A DNA stretch of 64,000 bases from Prolixibacter denitrificans (GCF_003014495.1 NZ_PYGC01000005.1:1-64000); one strand, 5' to 3'. Shown: positions 1 through 9,270, numbered from the stretch's first letter. Numbers and translations are program-made. Notes: generated by a model not told the origin, from the letters alone.

Positions 1-67
1 ACTTCGTTAACGACTTGTTTTATAAACCTCTCGCTATACATACTAAATCCTGCCATAAGTTTACTTT

Positions 68-277
68 TTGTGTAAACCTATTTCAGGACAAGACAATGTT
101 CTCCGCGCCAACCGCGAAAAAGAAGGCGGGGATGCCCAATACGCCACCAAAGAACGGAATACCAAAATGGACGAACTCTACGAAGCAGCCAACGAGATTA
201 CCCGGTTGGCCAAGCTCATCTTCGAAGACGACGAAGCACAGTACCTCGAGAAACTCGGTATCATCGCCCGTTCATAA
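68..277 (+). pseudogene. 3' remnant of a small helical protein gene
   Basis: An open stretch of about 69 codons ends at a TAA just before a strong terminator. It has no good ATG at its 5' end, and the same frame is closed by several stops in the first 60 bases. The encoded tail is acidic and helical and finishes with a FEDDEAQYLEKLGIIARS-like ending. From memory this resembles the C-terminus of small Bacteroidota helical proteins of unknown function. I read it as the surviving 3' end of a decayed gene, or one frameshifted near the window edge. A short genuine gene starting from TTG at 68 cannot be excluded. No function is proposed. Confidence 0.35.
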
Positions 278-320
278 TTTGTCATAGGTACAAAAGTAAG
301 GCCCAAAGCCTTCAACCTGC

Positions 321-364
321 AAAGGGACTCCATCGCCAATCAATGACGGAGTCCCTTTTTTTTT
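321..364 (+). terminator. Rho-independent terminator
   Basis: AAAGGGACTCC pairs with GGAGTCCCTTT across a 16-base loop and is followed by a run of nine T. It closes the decayed gene that ends at 277. Confidence 0.85.
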
Positions 365-385
365 GAACACTACTTCACCCCAACC

Positions 386-411
386 CTGTCAGTGGTCTTG
401 TACCCTGACAG
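386..411. repeat. CTGTCAG/CTGACAG hairpin (REP-like)
   Basis: CTGTCAG at 386-392 pairs with CTGACAG at 405-411, with a short inner GGT/ACC helix. The same design recurs at 640-665. A longer perfect version is at 39372-39404. Half or degraded copies are near 2696 and 2930. It lies at the left edge of the large repeat block. Confidence 0.6.
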
Positions 412-416
412 TGGTT

Positions 417-1340
417 ATTTCACCACAACCATCAAAAAAAACGCCCGAACCCCCATTCCAATCACCGGCCAAAGCCCATCTCTATGTTAGAGAGGGGTTG
501 GGGTGAGTAGAAATCAACCGCCCACCCCATAAAAGTATCAATCGACAGCCGGTATTTCACCTTTTCCAAAGTTCAAAACTTTGGAAAAGGTTTATGCTCG
601 ATAAGCAACACAATACCAACGCCAACTGCGGAAATCACCCTGTCAGTGGTCCTGCACCCTGACAGTGGTTCTTTCAACGCAACCATCAAAAACGCCACGA
701 ACCCCCATTCCAATCACCGGCCCAAAGTCCCCCATTTTTCATTGCACATTGTTCATTACCCTTATCCCATAGCCCCTATACCATACACTATTTCAATTCG
801 GCTTTTCAATTTTCATTCCTAATTGCACATTGTTCATTACCCTTTCTCCCACTCTCCGTTTCTCGCCTTCTCCCCATCACAGCGCCCATTCGTGGAAAAA
901 CCTCTGCGCTCTCAGCGAAAATCTCTGCGCCCTCTGCGTGGAATACGATTCTCACATTCACCTGTTCAAAGTCGGCATTGCGGCGCAGGAACGTTATCAT
1001 TTCAAGTCTGGTCTGAATATGCGCCTCTTTTAAATACGTGGCATTCATTACCCAAGGCGTTGCCATTGGGCTGAAGTAATCCGGCCCTTCAGGCCTTCTT
1101 GTAAGCAACATCAAAGCGTCAATCCGTGGCATCCGTGAATCAAATCCGTGTCAATCCTCTTACAACAGCAACATCGAAGCGCCAATTCGCGTAATTGACT
1201 TCGTCGAACTTTGTTTCGCTCTAATTCGCGTAATCCGTGCTATCGTAATTGACTTCGTCGAACTTCGTTCCGCTCTAATTCGTGAAATTTTGCTACAGTG
1301 CAAATCCGTGTCAATCCGCTCGCAACAACAACCTCTACGC
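417..1340. repeat. Interspersed repeat block, copy A (upstream of wecB)
   Basis: This non-coding block is shared with 2697-3590 (copy B) and, for its second half, with 5585-6200 (copy C). Over the first 220 bases A and B differ at roughly a dozen positions. In order it contains: a perfect 14-bp stem hairpin at 560-590 (CCTTTTCCAAAGTT, loop CAA); a CTGTCAG hairpin at 640-665; 7-base-period arrays built on CATTnnn and CATANNC words (740-840); CTCTGCG words (900-940); a 20-base hairpin at 1051-1070; and AATTCGCGT/ATCCGTG words. A 36-base segment is directly repeated at 1191-1226 and 1246-1281. Open frames across the block are by-products of the repeats. Confidence 0.75.
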
Positions 1341-1465
1341 CCCAATTAGCGTCATTCACAATAATTCCTGCAATCAGTTTACTGATATTCGTTTTATTCC
1401 TTTTAAATTCGCGAAATCTCGAACCGGGTTAATCACTGAAATCAAAGAACGAAGCACATTTAGAT

Positions 1466-2662
1466 ATGAAAATTATATCGGTAGTGGGTGCCCGCCCCAA
1501 TTTCATGAAAATAGCCCCTTTTATCAGGGCCATTGAGCAGCATAATCAAACTTGCGCCAACGAGGAAAAGTCTTACATCGAGCATCTGCTTGTACACACC
1601 GGGCAACACTACGATGTTCGCATGTCGGAATCATTTTTCCAGGCCCTGGGGATTCCCGCTCCGGATATTAACCTGGAAATAGGCTCCGGCTCACATGCCG
1701 AACAGGTGGGTAACACCATGATTACTTTTGAAAAGGTACTTACACAGGAAAAACCTGACTGGATCGTGGTGGTCGGTGATGTAAATGCCACCCTGGCCTG
1801 TTCCGTGACGGCAAAAAAACTGAGCATCAAAGTGTGTCACATCGAGGCTGGCCTTCGCAGCGGTGATGAGACCATGCCGGAAGAGATCAACCGGCTCGTG
1901 ACCGACCGGCTCAGCGATCTGCTCCTGACACCCGATAAATTGTCCATGGAAAACCTTCGCAAAGAGGGTGTCCCGGAAGAAAAGATCCGGTTCGTCGGCA
2001 ACATCATGATTGATACCCTCGAGCGTAACCGGAGTCAGTCAGCAGCACTGGATATCAACAGGATTATTCAATCCAACCGGCTAACTGATGCGCTGCCTCA
2101 TAATGACAAGGAGGAAACCCCTGCAACATCACTGCTGGAATCCGGTTCCAATCCATATGCCATCCTCACCATGCACCGTCCTTCCAATGTCGATAAAAAG
2201 GAGATTCTTGCTCCCATCCTCAACTTCCTCACTGAAGAAGTAGCTGCCGACATGCCGGTCATCTGGCCTATCCATCCGCGTACACAGAAGATGTTGCAGC
2301 AGTTTGATTTATGGGATAAGGCAACCGCCTGTAAAAATCTCATCCTCCTCCACCCCATCGGTTACCACGAGATGCTGCGACTGAACATGTCGGCAACCAT
2401 CATGCTCACCGACAGTGGCGGCCTGCAGGAAGAATGCTGTGTATTGGGAACCCCTTGCCTTACGCTCCGCTGGAACACGGAACGTCCGGTTACATTAAAA
2501 GAACATGGCGGCGCCAGCGTGCTGGTGGGAAATAACATCAATCGCATCCGCGAGGAATACCAAACGGCGTTAAGAGCAGGTCGTATTCCCCAACGTCCGG
2601 AGCTGTGGGATGGAAACACGGCAAATCGCTGTGTAGAGGCTATTGTGAACTATCCCGGCTAA
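1466..2662 (+). CDS. wecB: UDP-N-acetylglucosamine 2-epimerase (non-hydrolysing)
   Basis: This enzyme interconverts UDP-GlcNAc and UDP-ManNAc in the cytoplasm and supplies ManNAc units for surface polysaccharide. The 398-residue protein is full length for the family. Visible motifs are GARPNFMK (8-15), HTGQHYD (44-50), GDVNATLA (104-111), HIEAGLRSGDETMPEEINR (125-143), TMHRPSNVD (235-243), HPRT (270-273) and DSGGLQEE (316-323), all typical of the GT-B-fold epimerase family. It stands alone. Nearby polysaccharide genes are two WecA-like transferases at 6564 and 9271. It lies between two near-identical direct repeat blocks, which could allow its loss by recombination. A short leader with no clear promoter precedes it. 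Confidence 0.95.
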   Translation: MKIISVVGARPNFMKIAPFIRAIEQHNQTCANEEKSYIEHLLVHTGQHYDVRMSESFFQALGIPAPDINLEIGSGSHAEQVGNTMITFEKVLTQEKPDWIVVVGDVNATLACSVTAKKLSIKVCHIEAGLRSGDETMPEEINRLVTDRLSDLLLTPDKLSMENLRKEGVPEEKIRFVGNIMIDTLERNRSQSAALDINRIIQSNRLTDALPHNDKEETPATSLLESGSNPYAILTMHRPSNVDKKEILAPILNFLTEEVAADMPVIWPIHPRTQKMLQQFDLWDKATACKNLILLHPIGYHEMLRLNMSATIMLTDSGGLQEECCVLGTPCLTLRWNTERPVTLKEHGGASVLVGNNINRIREEYQTALRAGRIPQRPELWDGNTANRCVEAIVNYPG

Positions 2663-2696
2663 TACGACTGAAAAAACGCCGGCTGTGGAACTAGCC

Positions 2697-3590
2697 TGTC
2701 AGTGGTTATTTCACCAGAACCATCCAAAAAACGCCCGAACCCCCATTCCAATCACCGGCCAAAGCCCATCTCTATGTTAGAGAGAGGTTGGGGTCAGTAG
2801 AAATCAACCACCCAGCCCATAAAAGTATCAATCGACAGCCGGTATTTCACCTTTTCCAAAGTTCAAAACTTTGGAAAAGATTTGCGCTCAATAAGCAACA
2901 CAATACCAACGCCAACTGCGGAAACCACCCTGTCATTGGTCGTGCGCCCTGACAATGGTCATTCCGGCCACCCATAAACCCTATACCATACACTATTTCA
3001 GTTCGGCTTTTCATTTTTCATTCCTAATTGCACATTGTTCATCACCCTTTCTCCCAATCTCCTTTTCTCGCCTTCTTTCCATCACAGCGCCCATCCATAG
3101 AAAAAACTCTGCATTCTCCGTGAAAATCTCTGCGCCCTTTGCCTGGCCCCCTCGCAATTCAAAATTTAAAATTCAGCATTTCTAATTCTCCCATCTCCCT
3201 TTTTCCCTTCTTACTTTTTACTTTAACCTTCGCCTGTGCCTGAGCCTTCTCCCTTTCACCTATTCAAAGTCGGCATTGCGGCGCAGGAACGTTATCACTT
3301 CAAGCCTGCCTGAATATGCGCCTCTTTTAAATGCTTCGCATTCGCCCCCGGGGTGGCGTCGTCCCTCCTTACCCCGGGCTTTGGACTTACGGCCCTTCAG
3401 GCCTTCTTGTAAGCAACATCAAAGCGTCAATCCGTGGCATCCGTGAGTCAAATCCGTGTCAATCCTCTTACAACAGCAACATCGAAGCACCAATTCGCGT
3501 AATCCGTGCTATCGTAATTAACTTCGTCGAACTTTGTTTCGCTATAATTCGCATAATCCGTACGACCCTTCCAATTCAAAATTCAGCATT
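2697..3590. repeat. Interspersed repeat block, copy B (downstream of wecB)
   Basis: This is a direct-orientation copy of the block upstream of wecB, with the same order of elements: half CTGTCAG element, TTAGAGAG segment, 13-bp stem hairpin at 2851-2879, degraded CTGTCAG pair, CATACAC/CATTGTT words, CTCTGCG words, GCGGCGCAGGAACG segment, then ATCCGTG/AATTCGCGT words. It differs from copy A in the CCCGGGG segment near 3350-3380. The tract continues to about 3780 with 7-base words of AATTCAAAATTTAAAATTC type (3153-3185, 3664-3700) and TCTCC words. Confidence 0.7.
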
Positions 3591-3869
3591 TCTAATTCCC
3601 CCTTCACAGCGCCCATCCGTGGACAATCCTCTGCGCTCTTTGCGGAAATCTCTGCGCTCTCTGCGTGGAACCTTCCCAATTCAAAATTTAAAATTCAGCA
3701 TTATTAATTCCCCCATTCTCCTCTTCTCCCAATCGCCCTCTTCCCCAGCCTCAGCGCCTCATCCGCCATACATTTATCACTTTTCTAACACAATCGTTGT
3801 ATGGTGAAAAATTTTTCACGAACTTCAAACATTGGCAGACGGTCTTTCCAAATCTTGAAACGTACGGAC

Positions 3870-3900
3870 AAAAAAAGGGAAGCAGCGGCAACTGCTCCCC
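3870..3900 (-). terminator. Rho-independent terminator (minus strand)
   Basis: On the minus strand GGGAGCAG pairs with CTGCTTCCC around TTGCCG and runs into seven T. It lies just past the stop of the minus-strand gene at 3928-4494. Confidence 0.85.
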
Positions 3901-3927
3901 TCGTAGTACACCTCAAAGAATAGTGAT

Positions 3928-4494
3928 CTACAATGTAAATTCCTCTGAGGTTTCATTGCCCGGCAGGTCGGTAGCCCTCACGACAACGCGGCTACCGGTC
4001 AACTCACTCACCGAACCGGTGGTGGTATAGACCCAGTACCTGCCCGTTTCCAGGAAGACTGCATCACCATGTTCTGCTTCGGTGCCGTCGGGGTTGTAAA
4101 TTTCCACATGAACCGTATTGACGCGAAAATCATCGGTTACATACATTGGGATTTCTTCCCCCGGCTGCCCCGAAAATCCATCCAACACCACCGAGTCAAT
4201 CTTCGGTGCATGAAAGAAATCCGAAACAGCCACACTGCGCCCGCTCGACGTCCCCCTCGATTTAGCCACAGCTTCATAAGCTGCTTTCAATTCCGGGTTC
4301 GCCATCGCTCGACTGGCATAAAACGAAGCCAGCTTAAAACGCTCGCGATGTGCTGTTTGCTTCTCGGTGGCTACCCGGGGGGTGTCATCCGGTGCCGCCG
4401 ATACAACGGTCTTTCCGTTTACAGTGCGGTAGACCAGCGTATCGCCAATCATACCGCGTAGCCCCTTGACGGCTACATTTTTAATTCGTGCCAT
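3928..4494 (-). CDS. Hypothetical protein, possibly DUF6266-like N-terminus with beta-rich C-terminus
   Basis: The protein has 188 residues and no signal peptide or membrane segment. The N-terminal ~45 residues (MARIKNVAVKGLRGMIGDTL, then VYRTVNGKTVVSAAP) have a short beta-like opening followed by a conserved-looking RVATEKQTAHRERFK segment. This layout is reminiscent of the Bacteroidota DUF6266 family, but I cannot confirm it. The C-terminal ~90 residues look like a small beta-sandwich (YVTDDFRVNTVHVEIYNPDGTE, then GRYWVYTT). A strong terminator follows, and the upstream DNA is AT-rich with only a weak -7-like box. It is monocistronic, between repeat tracts. The function is not known. Confidence 0.8.
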   Translation of the reverse strand: MARIKNVAVKGLRGMIGDTLVYRTVNGKTVVSAAPDDTPRVATEKQTAHRERFKLASFYASRAMANPELKAAYEAVAKSRGTSSGRSVAVSDFFHAPKIDSVVLDGFSGQPGEEIPMYVTDDFRVNTVHVEIYNPDGTEAEHGDAVFLETGRYWVYTTTGSVSELTGSRVVVRATDLPGNETSEEFTL

Positions 4495-5171
4495 GTTTAA
4501 ATAATTTAAAATTAATACAATAACGTATCGATAATAAAATTAAGGATAAATGATCGTACGAAAATGGACAAATTAGCACCACAACTTAAAAGTTATCAAC
4601 CATGACATGTTTACTGATTGATTAGCTGCACTTTGCATTTTTGATAACTGTTTAAAAGTTAGCATCTATTTTCTATGAATTAAAAAAATAAAAACAGTAT
4701 TATCTATCACGAACACAGACAAAACAACACGCAACCATCTCATTTTCAGACATATTAATCAAACCCCACAGTATTCTCTTTCTAACCCGATCAGACCACG
4801 ACAAAACCACACGAAATAAACATAACTATCAGACAAACACAATTAAAAACGCCTAAAAAGTGAACCACAATGAATTTTAAATCAAAATTTTACCAACAAA
4901 TAACTGAGCAAGCAAAACAGATCGACTTTGTTAACTAATATAGCATTCTAAGAGTGTATTAACAGACAGAATCGCCTCAATAATTATCTTGCACCCTGGT
5001 TTTCTATTCCTTTTCTATATACCCTCTACAAATTCTTGTGCATTGTCACTTTGCTCTTCTCCATTTATCCATACCTTGCTTGCCATCACCTCCACAAATC
5101 TGTTTTTCACTTTCACCTTTCCCCTTCCTTCCCGGTCCGGCACTTTGAATCATCACTATTCTGATTTACAT
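4495..5171. other. AT-rich intergenic DNA without a convincing gene
   Basis: This is very A/T-rich sequence upstream of the minus-strand gene that ends at 4494. Short open frames (for example 4989-5180) have low-complexity F/S/T-rich translations and no start context. No RNA gene or strong hairpin was seen. It probably contains the minus-strand promoter. Confidence 0.5.
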
Positions 5172-5282
5172 AATAGGTAGTTTTCTATAGGGCCTGTATA
5201 TAAAAGTTCTATGAAACCTATATGGCGGCTGTAAGGTTTCTATACGGTCCCTGTATAGTGCCTCTATGGTGCCTGTATGAAA
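5172..5282. repeat. Degenerate tandem repeat of about 11-base period (CTATAG/CCTGTAT words)
   Basis: The trinucleotide TAT/TAA recurs about every 11 bases for roughly 95 bases (spacing 9, 11 or 13, mean near 11), within words such as CTATAGG, CCTGTAT, CTATGG and TTTCTATACGG. Individual units vary but the spacing is kept. One minus-strand open frame over it is repeat-derived. Confidence 0.65.
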
Positions 5283-5584
5283 TGCCGGACAAACAGGTTG
5301 TACTTCGCTGTTACGGTCGTTTCTGTTGTTAAGATTGTGCGGCTTCGATGAAGTTTCTCTCTTCGCATTTTTGTGAAAATCTTTGCGATCGCTGCGTGGA
5401 ACCACGAAAGTTTCATGTATTAATTATTTTAAGAAGAAAGACGCCACGCCAGACTACTCACATCAACAGATTGTTCATTTTTCATTTCTCACTGTTCATT
5501 ATTTCTTCTTCTCCTTCTCAGCCTGTGCCTGAGCCTATTTTAACCTTTCTCTGGTAATGCAAACAATCAACGCCGCAAGGCTCC

Positions 5585-6200
5585 TGTTAATCACCAGCCC
5601 AAAGTCCCCCATTTTTCATTGCACATTGTTCATTACCTTTATGCCCTATCCCATACACCATAAACCCTATACCATACACTATTTCGTTTCGGCTTTTCAT
5701 TTTTCATTCCTAATTGCACATTGTTCATTACCCTTTCTCCCACTCTCCGTTTCTCGCCTTCTCCCCATCACAGCGCCCATCCGTGGAAAAACCTCTGCGC
5801 TCTCAGCGAAAATCTCTGCGCCCTCTGCGTGGAATAAGATTCTCACATTCACTTGTTCAAAGTCGGCATTGCGGCGCAGGAACGTTATCATTTCAAGTCT
5901 GGTCCGAATATGCGCCTCTTTTAAATGCGTGGCATTCATTACCCAAGCCTGTCCCGACGAACGTCGTGGGGCGTTGCCATTGGGCTGAAGTAATCCGGCC
6001 CTTCAGGCCTTCGTCCCGAAAACCTCGAAGCTCATCCGTGGCATCCGTGAATCAAATCCGTGTCAATCCTCTTACAACAGCAACATCGAAGCGCCAATTC
6101 GCGTAATCCGTACTATCGTAATTGACTTCGTCGAACTTCGTTTCGCTTGAATTCGAGAAATTTTACTACACCGTGGCATCATGAAAACAATCCGTGTTAA
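5585..6200. repeat. Interspersed repeat block, copy C
   Basis: This is the third copy of the second half of the block found at 700-1290. The CATTGCA/CATACAC 7-base words, CTCTGCG words, GCGGCGCAGGAACG segment and the ATCCGTG/AATTCGCG tail are in the same order and orientation. Relative to copy A it carries a 23-base insertion at 5947-5969. The insertion contains its own hairpin (CCCGACG, AAC, CGTCGTGGG region) and splits the 20-base CCCAA/TTGGG hairpin. From 6201 to 6520 the tract decays into ATCCGTG/AATTCGTG words. Confidence 0.7.
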
Positions 6201-6524
6201 TCCATCAACGAAAACAGCCCCGAAGCACCAATCATTTTCAATTCTCAACTATCGCCCGATATTTCGGGACTCAATTAGGCTCTGTGCACATCCGTGGATC
6301 AAATCCAGATGAATCATTTTTTCACTGTAGCCTCGAAGTAATTAGCGTAATTCGTGAGGGTTGACTGGGCTGGGGCAAAAAATTCGTGTAATTCGTATTT
6401 TCAGGCAACCTTTTCCAAACAAAGAGCATCATTTATGGAGATGCACACAATGAAAACCCAACTACTACGTTAAAGTTAAGTATGATTTAAAGTAGAAGTA
6501 ATACGGGTTATAGCGCAGATTGCC

Positions 6525-6532
6525 TACATTTG
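6525..6532 (+). promoter_or_regulatory. -7 box of Bacteroidota type
   Basis: TACATTTG matches TAnnTTTG exactly, 32 bases before the ATG at 6564. No clear -33 TTTG is seen at the expected distance. Confidence 0.5.
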
Positions 6533-6563
6533 TGCGTCTCTTAACCTCAAACTTATAAAAGAC

Positions 6564-7775
6564 ATGCCAGAAATTATTTATGTGATACTGAGTTTTGGAC
6601 TTTCGCTACTGATTGCGGTCAGAAGCATCCCGACTATCATCAGTGTCGCCCACCAGAAACACCTGTTCGACGAACCGAACGGACGTTCAGCCGCCACACA
6701 GGTGGTACCTACCCTCGGAGGAATCGCCATCTTTTTAGGTTTTGCACTCAGCGTAACCATTGCCGGCAACGGCTTCGTGATGCCCGGTTTGAAATACATC
6801 CTGGCTGCGGTCACCATCATGTTCTTTGTGGGGCTGAAAGACGATATTCTGACTGTTTCTCCCTGGAAAAAACTGATAGCACAACTAGGCTCAGCCTTCA
6901 TGCTAATTGTTTTGGCAGATATTCGTTTCACGAACCTCCACGGATTCATGGGAGTTCACGAAATAAGCTACCCGGTGAGTATGCTGCTTTCCGGTTTTGT
7001 GATGATTGTTTTCATCAACGCCTTTAACCTGATCGACGGCATCGATGGCCTCGCTTCCGGTATCAGCATTATCGCAGCCGGCGTGTTTGGCGTGTGGTTT
7101 TACCTGGCAGGACACATCGAGTATACCATTCTGGCCTTTTCACTCATTGGTGCGCTGAGCGGATTTTTCTACTTCAATGTCTACGGAAAAAAGAACAAAA
7201 TATTCATGGGCGATACCGGCTCCCTTATTCTGGGAACCATCATGTCGGTACTCGTCATTCAGTTCAACGAGCTGAACATCATACAAACCCGTCCGTTTGC
7301 AATCGCATCGGCGCCGGCAGTATCGTTTGGCATTCTCATCTACCCGCTGTTCGATACCATCCGGGTATTTGCCATCCGGATGTACCAGGGACGGTCGCCA
7401 TTTTCACCCGACAAGAACCACATCCACCACCGCCTGCTGGCTTTGGGGATGTCGCATAAGCAAGCCACCTTTACTTTATTGGCCGTTTCGGCACTTTATG
7501 TTGTTCCGGTGTTTTTGCTGCAGGGACTGGGCATCTGGGGACTGATGGCTGTCAACCTTGCATTTGCCATGGGCTCGGTAATGCTGCTGGGAAGGCACAT
7601 CCAAATCAAACAACTGATTCGGAAAGACGATCCGTTCCAGCAGATTTTAATTCCCCGGCGCAACGAACGCCTAATCGACATGCCAGGATTGGAAAGGCAG
7701 GATAAAAAACCGGCGGCTGTACGTCGTGGCCTGGTGAGAGCACTCAGTCAGCTCGATAAAATCAGTTTCTGGTAA
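6564..7775 (+). CDS. WecA/TagO-like undecaprenyl-phosphate sugar-1-phosphate transferase
   Basis: This is an integral membrane member of the MraY/WecA (glycosyltransferase 4) superfamily. It transfers a sugar-1-phosphate, typically GlcNAc-1-P, from a UDP-sugar to undecaprenyl phosphate to start a surface glycan. The 403 residues form about ten membrane segments. Family motifs are GLKDD (90-94), NLIDGIDGLASG (155-166), FMGDTGS (214-220) and DKNHIHHRL (283-291), the last being the cytoplasmic His-rich loop. The C-terminal ~50 residues are basic and extend beyond the paralogue at 9271. It is monocistronic, with a -7 box 32 bases upstream and a terminator directly downstream. The sugar specificity cannot be read from sequence. 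Confidence 0.92.
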   Translation: MPEIIYVILSFGLSLLIAVRSIPTIISVAHQKHLFDEPNGRSAATQVVPTLGGIAIFLGFALSVTIAGNGFVMPGLKYILAAVTIMFFVGLKDDILTVSPWKKLIAQLGSAFMLIVLADIRFTNLHGFMGVHEISYPVSMLLSGFVMIVFINAFNLIDGIDGLASGISIIAAGVFGVWFYLAGHIEYTILAFSLIGALSGFFYFNVYGKKNKIFMGDTGSLILGTIMSVLVIQFNELNIIQTRPFAIASAPAVSFGILIYPLFDTIRVFAIRMYQGRSPFSPDKNHIHHRLLALGMSHKQATFTLLAVSALYVVPVFLLQGLGIWGLMAVNLAFAMGSVMLLGRHIQIKQLIRKDDPFQQILIPRRNERLIDMPGLERQDKKPAAVRRGLVRALSQLDKISFW

Positions 7776-7801
7776 AAAAGGCTTCAGAGATATATACAGA
7801 G

Positions 7802-7834
7802 AAGCTCTCCCAATTCAAATGGAGAGCTTTTTTT
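7802..7834 (+). terminator. Rho-independent terminator
   Basis: AAGCTCTCC and GGAGAGCTT pair across a 10-base loop and are followed by seven T. It lies 26 bases past the WecA-like stop. Confidence 0.9.
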
Positions 7835-7840
7835 ATTAGC

Positions 7841-9175
7841 ACGAATCAAAGCGGAACGAAGTTCAACGAAGGCAATTGGGTTTCGATATTATTCGAGTTC
7901 ACGGCCTGAAAGGCTGGCTTAATTCAGCCCAATGGCAACGCCTTGGGGTAGTAAACACCAAGAGCATCCAAAGTGGCGCACCTTTCTACTCCTATTGAAA
8001 AACTGAATAACTTGCGCCGCAGATGCTGACATCGAATTGAAATAGTCATTAGGGGCGTACATCCGGCAACGGCGTATCGTGGTCTTGGCAGGCCGGAAGC
8101 GAAATCATCGGTCAACCATATTCAGGATCCACAATCTACGTCTCTCTTCTAATATCTGATGTCTTTTATCTTAACCACAGAAACTGCGCAGCCCAACCTA
8201 ACCGGTAAAAGCTGATATAGGCACGACCAATCGCGTGCTCTTACTCCTCCCCGGGTGGGGAGGCTGGGTGGGGCAAAAAAAACAAGCCTGAAATTCTTAT
8301 ATGTTAACCATCACCGCTTCCCCCGATAGCTGTCGTGAGGTACGGTGCAACAACGCATCCGCTTTTCATGAGGCCGTAATGTGCGCCTTGGATTGTTGCC
8401 TACCATCCAACCCGGGCTTTCCCGGAACGCCACCCAGGATCAAATACCTGCATCGAAACGTCTTTTCTTAAAACTTAACACCTAACAATCAAAACTTTTT
8501 TCAACTTGAAACGATTATCTATCAATATTCCCGCGTGCGGCGCAACAACTTCTCTTCTCTAATTAACGTCGAATATGCGCCTCTGGCTCTCGATACAACC
8601 ATTCCCGGAATTTCCCGGAACGCCACCCCAAGACCACATGCCTGCATCGAAACGCCTTCTCTTAAAACTTAACACCTAACACTTAAAACTTTTTTTAACC
8701 ATAGGAAGGGGATAATACAAAGCCACGATATATCGTGGCCCTACCAGGCCGGTGCTGAATGGAACCAGGTGCTCATCCCTGTTCAACGATGCCTTTGTGA
8801 ACATAGCGGTTTCTTTGTGTTCCTGGTGGTTACTCTCTTTTACCACGGAGCACACTAAGTTTTACACACAACGGACACAAAAATCCCCTTCATCAAAGTC
8901 AAACGACAAACCAAGGTTAAAGTTGACAGGGGTAAAGGTTGAGCGATGCCAAATCCCGGCCGTAGCGTCGGAGTCAAAGGTCTAATGTCTAAAATCTCTT
9001 ATCTGGAGTCTTTTACTTAAAACTTAACACCTAAAACTTAACACGCTACTCTAACCACAGGAGCCACAAAGCCCAACCTGAAACCAGACTATCTAACATC
9101 AGAATCCAATTTGGAATAATTCCACCGACAATCATCTAAATATCAACACATGAAGCCCCAAAATATGCTGTAGAA
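7841..9175. repeat. Repeat-filled intergenic region
   Basis: About 1.3 kb with no supportable gene. It contains an inverted copy of the CCCAATGGCAACGCCTTGGG hairpin (7928-7947, with its GGCCTGAAAGG neighbour) and 7-base arrays of TCTAATA/TCTGATG type (8145-8175). Two CTTAAAA/CTTAACA arrays lie at 8467-8500 and 8662-8695. A further array at 8979-9047 passes from GTCTAA words to CTTAAAA words without losing its 7-base phase. Proline-rich CCCGGAACGCCACCC segments occur at 8430-8450 and 8615-8635. The frame at 8752-8985 is not coding in character. Confidence 0.6.
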
Positions 9176-9179
9176 TTAT

Positions 9180-9209
9180 TTTGTTTACAAAAATATTCAT
9201 TTAACTTTG
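9180..9209 (+). promoter_or_regulatory. Bacteroidota promoter (-33 TTTG, -7 TAACTTTG)
   Basis: TTTG at 9180-9183 and TAACTTTG at 9202-9209 are 18 bases apart, close to the 19-21 spacing of the phylum's housekeeping promoters. The ATG at 9271 lies about 55 bases after the predicted start of transcription. Confidence 0.65.
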
Positions 9210-9270
9210 CACAGATTATATTAAGACAGACACCAACAGTTCTTATTGTAATAAACTTTAACCTCAAAAA

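Noticed and set aside
806-1132. 108-codon minus-strand ORF, with a near-identical frame at 5697-5939
   Set aside because: It is a translation of the interspersed repeat block (AEGAEIFAESAEVF is the CTCTGCG word read backwards). Most differences I compared between the two copies change the residue, and copy B (3245-3400) is frameshifted. No purifying selection is visible.
4989-5180. 63-codon ORF in the AT-rich spacer
   Set aside because: F/S/T-rich, low-complexity, no promoter or conserved pattern.
7841-9175. tRNA or other structured RNA gene in the long gap
   Set aside because: No cloverleaf arms, T-loop GGTTCNANNCC or other RNA-family signature was found; the region is explained by repeat words.
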